From Scalindua sp964437425 (GTDB lineage Bacteria; Planctomycetota; Brocadiia; Brocadiales; Scalinduaceae), in the NCBI GenBank assembly GCA_964437425.1, contig CAYTGO010000035.1:1-31993 (forward strand): a DNA stretch of 31,993 nucleotides, read 5' to 3'. Shown in pieces: positions 7,409 through 15,102 of the stretch. The notes under the pieces were generated by a model that was not told the origin of the DNA, did no database searches, and worked only from the letters and a program-made list of their open reading frames with translations. Every line of letters begins with the position of its first letter. Within the stretch, counting starts at the first letter, position 1. The position numbers and the translations under genes are program-made.

Positions 7409-8149
7409 ATGCCTGAAAATAACCAGAAAGAGACAGCATACGCTTTCAATAATAGTGACATTATTGCGACGTACGATCTTGACATGGATGTGTGGCATCC
7501 AAATCGTAAGCACATGGCATTAATTGCCTGTGAAATACTGCCCTTTGATAGTTCTGAAAATATACGAATTCTAGACCTTGGCGTGGGTACTGGTTATCTC
7601 ACTCATAAAATTGTTGAGACATTTTCCAATGCTTCTGTTGTCGCGATAGATGCTGCAGAAATGATGATCGACAAGGCAAAGATAAGACTTAAGGAACAAT
7701 TGGATCAGATCACCTTCAAAACAACAACATTTCAGGAATTATCTGATAAAGTAAAAGATATCTCCGGGCTGGATGCCGTAGTTTCTGCTTTTGCACTCCA
7801 CCACTTACAGAGGGAGGAGAAGCTGGAACTGTTTCAATATGTTCACTCCATACTCAAGCCGGATGGCTGTTTTATTAATTGTGACATCTTTAATGCAGTC
7901 GATTCCGCAAATGAAGCATTGTACCGACGTTTGCTTTACAAAGGGACACAGGAGAGATCTAGAAGCCTGAAGCATGAGGAGAAATCGTTGGATTACATTG
8001 CTTCGGAGTATACATCGAAAGAGAAAAGAGATGGTGATAATCCTCTTTCCATTACAGAAGAGACTCAACTTCTCACAGAAGCCGGGTTTCGCAGGGTTGA
8101 TTGTTTTTGGAAAGAGTATCGGGAAGCGGTATACGGTGGTACGAAATAG
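7409..8149 (+). CDS. class I SAM-dependent methyltransferase
   Basis: A 246-aa soluble methyltransferase with a Rossmann-type SAM fold. Motif I is LDLGVGTG at 55-62. The acidic residue binding the ribose is D81 in VVAIDAAE. Motif IV-like sequence LDAVVSAFALHHL follows, then a post-motif region KPDGCFINCD, the common order in UbiE/Tam-like and small-molecule methyltransferases. The substrate is not predictable. A modest GTGAGGT site precedes the ATG. It lies after the csp terminator, so it needs its own promoter, which I could not identify. It converges with the radical SAM gene across a 37-bp spacer; that placement alone does not imply a shared pathway. Confidence 0.9.
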   Translation: MPENNQKETAYAFNNSDIIATYDLDMDVWHPNRKHMALIACEILPFDSSENIRILDLGVGTGYLTHKIVETFSNASVVAIDAAEMMIDKAKIRLKEQLDQITFKTTTFQELSDKVKDISGLDAVVSAFALHHLQREEKLELFQYVHSILKPDGCFINCDIFNAVDSANEALYRRLLYKGTQERSRSLKHEEKSLDYIASEYTSKEKRDGDNPLSITEETQLLTEAGFRRVDCFWKEYREAVYGGTK

Positions 8150-8186
8150 ATTCTAATTACGGTGTTCTGTTCCGTCTCTTGTTTTT

Positions 8187-10073
8187 TTACTGAAACCTGA
8201 ATTGGAGAGATGGAAGCTTATTGGTTCCATAATGAGATACGTACAAGAAGAGATATTCACGGATATAGATTCGTAAATCCCACCCTCTATGGTGGTTTTG
8301 TTCAAATTCTTCAAGGACCTGTCCTGCGTCCTCGACCCCTAGGCCTTCCTTCACGGTAAAATAATAATCTAGCGCTAAATCCCAGTCAGGGTTTTTATTG
8401 TAAGTTACTCCAAACTTTTCTGCATTTTTCATAACCGGAGAATACTTGGTCAGGTCAAAAGTGCCGAAACCGATAGAGTGCACGTGTTCTCTGTTATCTT
8501 CTAAAAATTGTATGGAAGATTTTGCGTCTTCGTATGTTTCACCGGGAAATCCGAAGAAACCCATTACGTGGTTCCATACACCATGCCGGGATGAGAATTC
8601 CAGGCTCTGTTGGATTTGCTCAGTTGTGGTTGACTTGCCCATCAATCTGAGTACTCTTTCGCTTCCGGTTTCAAAGCCCATATGCAGGAACTTGCACCCA
8701 GAACTTCTGGCGTTCTCCCACACCTTGTTGTCCAGTAAGCTCTCTTCAAATCGTAAATGTGTTGACCATGAAATCTGCAGATCAGATTCAATTAGTTTTT
8801 TTGTTAGCTTTTTGAATAATGAAGGAGGGTAAGACTCATCCGGAAAGTGAAAATGGTTTACATGGTAACGGTTTTTTAGATAATTAATTTCCTCAATAAT
8901 CTGGTCTACATTTTTGGCCCTATATCCTGCGGTGTAACCCTCTCCATGATCACAAAATGCACACTTTCCCCAATAGCACCCTCTGGTGGAGAGATAAGAG
9001 AGGATTTTGTCAGGCACAAAATATTTATCAAGAGGGAGGCCATTAAAATCTGGCGGTGGCAGTGTTGACATATCCTCTGCAGTAGTAACTGTAGATGTGT
9101 GAATTCCGGCAGAACCTTTATATATGAGGTTGGGTATTGTAGAAAGATCCCTGTCTGTCCCTATTGCATTGATTAACTGTAAAAATGCAGTCTCTCCTTC
9201 ATACATGATAACAGAATCAAAAAGAGAGAAGAGATTGGAGGATTCTGGTAATACGTCGCGTAATCGTGTAACCGTGTTTCCACCAATTGTGATATGAATG
9301 CCGGGAAACTGCTCCTTTATTAGCGAGCAAAATGTCATGGAAGAGAAGAGCTGCTGGCTCAGGGCAATGGAGATTCCTATTACATCAGGCTTTTCCTTTT
9401 CGATAACGGATTTGAGTATATGGTTGTACACATCTCTGTACACATTAACTTGAGAGTCCTCAACTGCCGCAAGAATTTCGGATGATATAAACAATTTGTA
9501 GGTTAAGTCAGTTTCCAAAGGGGGCATACATATTCTTGCCGGAGCATATACAAGGGATATAGTACGCATCACTTCATGAAAAACGTTCATGGCCAATTCC
9601 AACTTATCCACATTGTAAAATTCCTGTGAACGTACTACGCCTTTAGCGGACTCTGCCTTTTTAGCAAGCTTGGAAATGTATGGCTGAGTGCATTCACGAA
9701 GAGCTTGCCGTAGTTTTTTTACTTCATCAGTAAGGCGTTGCTCTCCCGATAACTTATTCAGTCTATCCAGTTGTTTGGGGACTTTCTCTAAAATAAGTTG
9801 GAGGCAATTTTCGCTGAAGAACCAATCATACATTTCGAGGTTTACGTCCTTTTGGACAACACTATGTCCGGCTCTCCTTAAAAAAGCGGTTAGAGTCGGC
9901 AGACTCAAATAGGGTTTGGAGGGGTACCAGTCAGGGGGAAAGATCAGCATCACCTTCTTGCCGGATGCCTGGGAAGAACAATGTGCATGTGGTTGAATAT
10001 TTTGTCCTTTTGAGTAGTCAGTTCTCATATAAATCCCACGTTTCAATTTTTTTACTTCCCCCTGGTAAATCAT
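8187..10073 (-). CDS. B12-binding radical SAM protein
   Basis: Two-domain enzyme of up to 628 aa. The N-terminal part holds a cobalamin-binding-like Rossmann domain (KVMLIFPPDWYPSKPYLSLP near 40-60; later PDVIGIS, then HITIGGN). The radical SAM domain follows, with RGCYWGKCAFCDHG, cysteines C366, C371 and C374 (CX4CX2C) to bind the 4Fe-4S cluster that cleaves SAM. Such proteins often catalyse methylation or other C-C/C-P chemistry in lipid, cofactor or peptide pathways; the substrate here is unknown. Start: ATG at 10073 lacks a ribosome site. TTG at 10044-10046 (residue 10) has GGGGGAAG 8 nt upstream and ATG at 10028 is a third option, so the true protein may be 9-15 residues shorter. No RiPP precursor-like gene is adjacent. 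Confidence 0.9.
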   Translation of the reverse strand: MIYQGEVKKLKRGIYMRTDYSKGQNIQPHAHCSSQASGKKVMLIFPPDWYPSKPYLSLPTLTAFLRRAGHSVVQKDVNLEMYDWFFSENCLQLILEKVPKQLDRLNKLSGEQRLTDEVKKLRQALRECTQPYISKLAKKAESAKGVVRSQEFYNVDKLELAMNVFHEVMRTISLVYAPARICMPPLETDLTYKLFISSEILAAVEDSQVNVYRDVYNHILKSVIEKEKPDVIGISIALSQQLFSSMTFCSLIKEQFPGIHITIGGNTVTRLRDVLPESSNLFSLFDSVIMYEGETAFLQLINAIGTDRDLSTIPNLIYKGSAGIHTSTVTTAEDMSTLPPPDFNGLPLDKYFVPDKILSYLSTRGCYWGKCAFCDHGEGYTAGYRAKNVDQIIEEINYLKNRYHVNHFHFPDESYPPSLFKKLTKKLIESDLQISWSTHLRFEESLLDNKVWENARSSGCKFLHMGFETGSERVLRLMGKSTTTEQIQQSLEFSSRHGVWNHVMGFFGFPGETYEDAKSSIQFLEDNREHVHSIGFGTFDLTKYSPVMKNAEKFGVTYNKNPDWDLALDYYFTVKEGLGVEDAGQVLEEFEQNHHRGWDLRIYIREYLFLYVSHYGTNKLPSLQFRFQ

Positions 10074-10201
10074 AAAGTACGTTGATGATTAAGAGGGTAG
10101 TGTTACGGCGTGGATTGGATATCATTCCGTGAAAATGGATTTGCTAAGATGAATGGAAATGATTTTGTAAGTTTTCCTGGTTCTGTCTATTTTTAAGACT
10201 T

Positions 10202-10615
10202 TTAGGATCTGCCTAAGGTTTCATATTCCTCATAGAGTGACTCTTCTTCATTGCATATCCTTTTGGTAAGGGCTGAGAAAAGATTTTCAAAATCTTCAGA
10301 GAGTTTGTCAAGTTCCATACCAGAAAATCCTTCAGAGTATTTTTCAAAGAATTCTCGTACAGTTTTTGATACGTTCTCCATGTCTATTGCAAATAATTCT
10401 AATGTGTCTTTTATGCTATTGCTATGCTCAGCTTCTTTTTTTAGAGCCGGATATAGTTGTTCATCCTCCATTTCAAGATGAGCAAGCAGGCTCACTTCTA
10501 AAGACATGAGCCTGTCTTGTCCTTCTTCAGAGAGAATACCAAGCTGTTTTACTTCGTTGAGTGTGGTAAGGATTTCAGAATGCTCCTTCTTGAGTTCTTC
10601 AATCAGTATTGACAT
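10202..10615 (-). CDS. hemerythrin-like (HHE-type) four-helix protein
   Basis: A 137-aa cytosolic helical bundle of the hemerythrin HHE family, which binds a di-iron centre and handles O2, NO or iron. Expected ligands H12, H46 and E50 (AHLEME) and H64 (EAEHS) are present. In the last helix the usual Hi..EE pattern reads RICNEEESLY, so R119 replaces the expected His while the acidic residues remain. The iron site may be incomplete or rearranged. AGGAGA lies about 7 nt before ATG, supporting the start. The next gene upstream on the strand encodes a 62-aa protein 123 bp away. Confidence 0.85.
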   Translation of the reverse strand: MSILIEELKKEHSEILTTLNEVKQLGILSEEGQDRLMSLEVSLLAHLEMEDEQLYPALKKEAEHSNSIKDTLELFAIDMENVSKTVREFFEKYSEGFSGMELDKLSEDFENLFSALTKRICNEEESLYEEYETLGRS

Positions 10616-10738
10616 TGGTTCTCTCCTGATCTCTTAGAATTTTGCCAGACTTTAATTCAATCTTTACAACAGAAATAGTAGTTTGAGTTCATTATTAAAA
10701 CTACACTTCAGATTACTGTGTTGTCTCGCATGTGAGGA

Positions 10739-10927
10739 TTACTGGTCCTGAATAACAAAGTTTGCTCCATCATCTGTCGACGGTATGTAGGCGCCGATAG
10801 GGCATAGTACCTTACTATCTTTGTCACAGCGTATGACAAGCTTCCATAGCGCATCAAGACTTTCCTTTTCATGATCGGATTCTGGAATAATTTTTATCCT
10901 TGTATCACTTTCAATTGAAATTTTCAT
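10739..10927 (-). CDS. small hypothetical protein, 62 aa
   Basis: Not recognised. It is acidic/basic mixed, with a predicted strand (KISIESDTRIKIIPES), a helix (HEKESLDALWKLVIRC) and a short C-terminal part with two cysteines (residues 34 and 42). There is no signal peptide or membrane segment. AAAGGAAC about 6-7 nt before the ATG is a good ribosome site, which is the main reason to call it real. It lies between the GNAT and hemerythrin-like genes on the same strand, with spacers of over 100 bp on both sides. Confidence 0.6.
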   Translation of the reverse strand: MKISIESDTRIKIIPESDHEKESLDALWKLVIRCDKDSKVLCPIGAYIPSTDDGANFVIQDQ

Positions 10928-11041
10928 TTACAGTTCCTTTCTGTTTTTACCTTGTGCAGATTAGTTAGTTTTGTGTTACGTCTGTTTCACTCATTGTACT
11001 GAAGATAGTATCAATTTCAATTAAAATTGTTACCTTACAGA

Positions 11042-11587
11042 CTAACTCTGAGGAATCAGGGAAAACATAACAGAGTCATATATCATGTCATGTACAACAT
11101 GGCGGTTTCTGTGGATTCCTTCCCTGACGGCACCAACCTTTTCTGCAACGCGTTGGCTGGCCTTATTCTGCACAGCCGCGACTATCTCAAGGCGCGTGAA
11201 ACCAAGTATTTCGAATCCAAACCGGCTGATAAGCTTCACTGTGGCAGTCGCAATGCCTTTCCCTTCCTGACTTGTCCTTACCCAATAGCCGAGGTTGGCA
11301 AAGTTATGCTTCCGGTTGATTTGGTCGATGGCGCAGCCGCCAAGAAATGTATTATCTTTTGCATTAACAATAACGAAGTCATATTCAATACCCTCTGACC
11401 ACATCTGGTGCCTGGAGTCAAGCCACAGCTTACAGCCTGATATAGAGTAGTCAGGATGACACCATGGCGCCCACTTTAACATCTCTTGCATTGATTCCTG
11501 TACACCTTCGCAGATCACGGCGGCGTCTTCCGGTTGGCAGGGACGTATGATAATATTTCCGTCTGTAAGTTCTACTTTATCACTCAT
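11042..11587 (-). CDS. GNAT N-acetyltransferase, RimJ/RimL type
   Basis: A 181-aa acetyl-CoA-dependent acetyltransferase. The fold signature is complete: LTDGNIIIRPCQPEDA start, then FLGGCAIDQINRKHNFANLGYWV, the acetyl-CoA loop QEGKGIATATVKLI (a Q/R-x-x-G-x-G/A form), and NKASQRVAEKVGAVREG near the C-terminus. RimJ/RimL relatives modify ribosomal-protein N-termini, amines or antibiotics; the substrate cannot be told. No Shine-Dalgarno is visible before ATG, which is common in this window. The gene stands alone. Confidence 0.9.
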   Translation of the reverse strand: MSDKVELTDGNIIIRPCQPEDAAVICEGVQESMQEMLKWAPWCHPDYSISGCKLWLDSRHQMWSEGIEYDFVIVNAKDNTFLGGCAIDQINRKHNFANLGYWVRTSQEGKGIATATVKLISRFGFEILGFTRLEIVAAVQNKASQRVAEKVGAVREGIHRNRHVVHDMIYDSVMFSLIPQS

Positions 11588-11730
11588 TATTAGTGATAAT
11601 AAATTGGTACAGTATTTAAGTCAACAAATTTAAGGGGAAAGTTTGTGGGGTATTTCTGAATTGATCGAGTATAAGAAATGCAGATAAATAATGAAAAGAA
11701 TCAGAAAGAATATAGATATGGTGGAGAGCA

Positions 11731-11748
11731 TTCCGGCAAGGACCGGAA
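11731..11748. terminator. small GC hairpin after the exported protein gene
   Basis: TTCCGG (11731-11736) and CCGGAA (11743-11748) form a perfect 6-bp stem with a 6-nt loop, flanked by partly complementary sequence. It starts 8 bp past the stop codon of the leftward exported-protein gene. No T-run is present, so termination is only possible. Confidence 0.35.
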
Positions 11749-11755
11749 GCCCATC

Positions 11756-12688
11756 CTACATATCCATTAAGTTACGTATACTACGTGGAATTTTAGAATG
11801 ATTTATATGTGCTACTGAAGCAACCTTGTCTTGTGATTCTACTTTTGCTTTTGCTATCAATCTTTCAACAATTGGTTTTGTAAGATCTTGTTTGACATTA
11901 AGATCTCCTGGGTTTTCCTGTACTAGATTCAGGTAGGTTAATACAAATGCTGCCATGGGATCTATCGGCTGTACGAGAGTTGGTTCAGCCTGTTCTGTAG
12001 CTTTGAAGAACTTAAACCTCCCTTTTCGCTCTCCGTTTTCATCTGTATATAGCTCAACAATTGTATAGCTGCCTTTTACGGTCTTAGACAATACTCCATC
12101 AAATAGTTCCAGAATTGCTTCTCTTTGTGTGCTCAGATGCTCGTAGCCTTTGCGATAATTACCTTTAGAATCCAGAGCACCTGCTATTCTGAACCATCCA
12201 TGGAATGATATTTTTTTAAAGAATTTCTTTATCACTCCGCCGTAAACTATTGGTTCTGCTATCTCATTCTTCACAAGGAAATATAGCTTTGGCATATTTG
12301 CAGTGTAGCTGAATGATTTGATATCTGAGTTGTAGATCAGATATTTTATAAATGCCTTGTCTTTGATAGTGTATTCATTAATTTTATGGCCAAGTTGTCC
12401 CCACTGTTCTATTACATCTGTTAATTGACATTCGGGGATTTCCAACATCTTTACAGTGGTGTATCCGTTCTTTTTGATATTTGTATGTTCTGAGATCATG
12501 CTGCCAGTCTCTGTTTGCCTGTTCTTGATTTCTGTTATTGCTGTTTGGTACTTTGTTGGTATTGAAGGTGTTGCAGCATAGATTTGTGTAGGAGCTATGT
12601 TGATTACAGAGGAAAGCGGGTTTACCGGACTTATCATAAAGATTAGTACAATTACGCTTATGTAAAAAATACGTTTTATTCTATGCAT
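11756..12688 (-). CDS. exported hypothetical protein
   Basis: Not recognised. The chosen ATG at 12688 (rather than 12706, 18 bases upstream) is preceded by GGAG at 10 nt and yields a clean signal peptide: basic MHRIKR, a hydrophobic core, then an Ala-rich cleavage region near QIYAATPS. The mature ~270 aa are lysine-rich and predicted alpha/beta. A stretch around residues 150-200 reads like the cores of secreted planctomycete or deltaproteobacterial unknowns (FHGWFRIAGALDSKGNYRKG), with no catalytic motif. It lies just downstream of cooS on the same strand (126 bp between the two), but a link to CO metabolism is not supported. Confidence 0.7.
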   Translation of the reverse strand: MHRIKRIFYISVIVLIFMISPVNPLSSVINIAPTQIYAATPSIPTKYQTAITEIKNRQTETGSMISEHTNIKKNGYTTVKMLEIPECQLTDVIEQWGQLGHKINEYTIKDKAFIKYLIYNSDIKSFSYTANMPKLYFLVKNEIAEPIVYGGVIKKFFKKISFHGWFRIAGALDSKGNYRKGYEHLSTQREAILELFDGVLSKTVKGSYTIVELYTDENGERKGRFKFFKATEQAEPTLVQPIDPMAAFVLTYLNLVQENPGDLNVKQDLTKPIVERLIAKAKVESQDKVASVAHINHSKIPRSIRNLMDM

Positions 12689-12735
12689 AAGTACCGATCT
12701 CCACATAAGAGTCCGTTTTGTTTATTAAGCAGTGG

Positions 12736-12753
12736 GTGTTACACTAATAACAC
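12736..12753. promoter_or_regulatory. GTGTTA-N6-TAACAC palindrome upstream of the exported protein
   Basis: A perfect 6-bp inverted repeat with a 6-nt centre lies between the cooS stop and the start of the exported-protein gene. Its size fits an operator for a dimeric regulator or a small hairpin; nothing further can be said. Confidence 0.25.
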
Positions 12754-12814
12754 TTATCGGCATCATGAAGAATAACTTTAGTTTTTTTTGGGATTTTTAT
12801 TGTACTGCTGAAAA

Positions 12815-14775
12815 TTATTCAGGGGAAGCCCTCAAAAGCTTGGTGATATGGTCGTCTTCAAGGGNNNNNNNNNNNNNNNNNNNNNNNNNNNNNNNNNNNN
12901 NNNNNNNNNNNNNNNNNNNNNNNNNNNNNNNNNNNNNNNNNNNNNNNNNNNNNNNNNNNNNNNNATATGGGTGGTTATACCAAGAGAGATAACGCCCATG
13001 TAGATGGCTGCTGCTTTTTCAACAACGTGCTCGGCTGCACTTGCCACGAGCGGGAGTTTGTCTATTGAGGTGTCCAGATAGTCAGCGATTGCAGAGGCCA
13101 GTACCGCACATCTGGAATTATCAACACACGAACCGAAATGGAGGATTGGCGGCATTGCTTCGTTCAGGCCTGCAGTCTTACCAAGGGTTTCAAGAACCCC
13201 TCTCAGCGAGTCACCGACCAGATCCATTGCTTCTCCGTTCAGTAAGCCGTGCCTCGCGCAACCCGTTGCCGCACATCCTGTTGCCAGCACAAGGACGTTG
13301 TTTTTAAGAAGTTCTTTTGCCATGGTTACAAAGCTCATGTCAGTCTGTATTTTTGATGACAGGCATCCTGCAATTACTGCTACGCCTTGAATAGAACCAT
13401 CAATAATCAAATCGACTAATGGTTTCAGCGGCTCTTCAGGGTTTAATTTCTTAAGAACTTGAATCAATGCTTCAGTCGAAAACCCTCCCATTAATTTGTT
13501 CCCTTTTGCTTTTGGCAGGAATACCCTGTCAGCAGAGCGGTCTTTGTAAGCTGCAATGGCCTCTTCAACAATCTGAGTAGCAGCTTTGTCAGCATTGTCT
13601 GGTGTAAATTCAATGTAGGTGTCATTGTCCATTCTCAGTTCCGGCATGGTAGTAATTAATCTGGTATGAAGCGATTTTGTCATGGTTGAAAGGGAAGGAT
13701 ACACACACTGCACGTCTACACATACGGCATCGACCACTCCGGTACCGACAACAAGCTCCTGCATGATAGTGCTGCCAGCCATGGGAATTCCGAGTCTCAT
13801 CAGTACCTCTGTGCCGGTACAGCAGGTTCCTACAACATTTATTCCTTTTGCTCCTGCTGCTATGGCTTTTTCCTCGAGTTTGTTTGCGTAATTGATAACC
13901 ATTTCTGAAAGTACGGGTACATGTCCGTGGACTAGAATGTTGACCTTCTCTTTTTCCAGAACGTCCAATCCAATTTTGCCTTCTTTTGGTGTGGGAACAC
14001 CGAGTAGAATGTCTTGAAGCTGGGTCGCGATGTAAAGTGCCAGTACGTCCATTGTCCCAAATTTCAAGCACGACATAATTAAGTGATCAGTACTGCTCAT
14101 CATTCCCTGGGCAGTACTGTGGATTCCCTGTACGATTGTTTCTGCAGCTCCTTTTTGAGGGATGAGATTTGCTCTTACGAGTTTATCAATATTCTTTGGC
14201 GCAAGGGCAAGCGCAAAACTCATTGGCCCTTCACCGGGTCCGATGAGATCTTCCATAGCTTTTTGGCCAACTTCCTTTGCGATATCAAGGGTGTTTTTTT
14301 CACTTGTATCGATGCCCAGTTCGATTGCAACAGCGTGGAGTTTCGCTTCGTCCTTTATCGGAAAATTGTCAGAGCCTTCAGCTGCTTTTACAAATAGCTT
14401 TGCAACGTGAATTGCGTGTCCGATGTGGGAGCTCGTACCACGTAAGACTGTCTGAAGAAACATTCCGGCAACCATGTTGTCAGCTGTTTTACCACAGGAG
14501 GATCGTTCCAAATTAGGGGCAGCAATTTTTGTATGAAATGATATTTCTTCTCCTCCCAGTCTGCATGGTCCTAGATTGCAGTTACGGCAGCAGAGCCCAT
14601 GACTTCCAAAAGAGCATCGGTCCTTAAGTCCAAATAGACTTGAGTCATATGCTGCCTGAACATCCCAAACCGTATCTATGCCTTTTTGGCGTAAAAAGGC
14701 CACGGTCTCTTCGATTTGCTTGTCAGCGATTCCTTTACCGCGTAACTCCTTCTCCTTTTTCAACCATTTTTGCAT
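12815..14775 (-). CDS. cooS: Ni-Fe-S carbon monoxide dehydrogenase catalytic subunit
   Basis: Anaerobic CODH that interconverts CO and CO2 at a Ni-4Fe-4S C-cluster. The N-terminus carries the D- and B-cluster cysteines C54 (CX7C), C62, C63, C66, C71 and C94. C-cluster motifs follow: VHGHVPV (His), GTCCTGTE, DVQCVYPS, IAGCLSS, GCAATGCARHG and FGSCVDNSRC. ATG at 14775 has AAAGGAAA upstream. The sequence enters a gap after GITTH. Reading straight through the 100 N gives an unrelated tail, whereas one frame over gives LEDDHITKLLRASPE then TAA at 12815-12817. That matches the acidic ...VEDDP.. ending of the family, so I place the stop there. Acetyl-CoA synthase, cooF and cooC are not in the window; an AcsA-type role elsewhere-encoded is possible. 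Confidence 0.93.
12865..12964. other. assembly gap, 100 N, inside cooS
   Basis: Exactly 100 N, the common placeholder length for a scaffold gap of unknown size. It lies near the 3' end of cooS. The coding sequence on the far side is in a frame that requires a gap length of 2 modulo 3 (for example 101), so the placeholder length is not the real one. Confidence 0.95.
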
Positions 14776-14881
14776 TTTCTTTTCCTTTTAATCGAGACCT
14801 TAAAAACCTCAATTATAAATTTTTGGATTACCCTGTTGTTATATGTGATGTGCTTTATAGAACGTATTCAAATTATTTGAA

Positions 14882-14910
14882 ATTTTAGCAAAACAATTAT
14901 TGAAAGTCAA
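14882..14910 (-). promoter_or_regulatory. sigma70-type promoter for cooS
   Basis: On the minus strand, TTGACT (14910-14905) and TAAAAT (14887-14882) are each 5 of 6 to consensus with a 17-bp spacer, predicting a start near 14875 and a leader of about 100 nt. The -35 element lies inside the short palindrome ATTGA-AAG-TCAAT (14899-14911), a possible operator. Confidence 0.55.
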
Positions 14911-14964
14911 TTTTTCGTGTTGCCTGTGGGGAACAGATAAAACTCTAAAATTATTGCTTTTAAT

Positions 14965-14993
14965 TTGCAATCTATTTTTGCGGTTGATATAAA
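14965..14993 (+). promoter_or_regulatory. sigma70-type promoter for the GlpX-TPR gene
   Basis: TTGCAA (14965-14970), a 17-bp spacer and TATAAA (14988-14993). The 327-bp spacer 14776-15102 thus holds divergent promoters for cooS and this gene and no ORF that I can support. Confidence 0.45.
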
Positions 14994-15102
14994 TAACCAT
15001 ACTGCTGGTCTGCATCTTTTATGTGGTTGTTAGAGATGGGAAAAATACCATTAACTACTCGAAATGATTAGGTTTATATATTTTTTTTAAGTAGAGAAAA
15101 GA

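Noticed and set aside
8159..8188. hairpin ACGG/CCGT followed by T-run after the methyltransferase
   Set aside because: The stem is only 4 bp, too short to call a terminator.
8187..10927. a RiPP cluster built from the radical SAM enzyme and the 62-aa protein
   Set aside because: The 62-aa protein has no leader/core layout or repeated modifiable residues, and the hemerythrin-like gene lies between them.
12732..12992. plus-strand ORF spanning the N gap
   Set aside because: Exists only because N translates without stops; antisense to cooS.
13622..14071. 149-aa minus-strand ORF inside cooS
   Set aside because: Alternate frame of the conserved cooS gene, Arg/His/Thr-rich with no family features.
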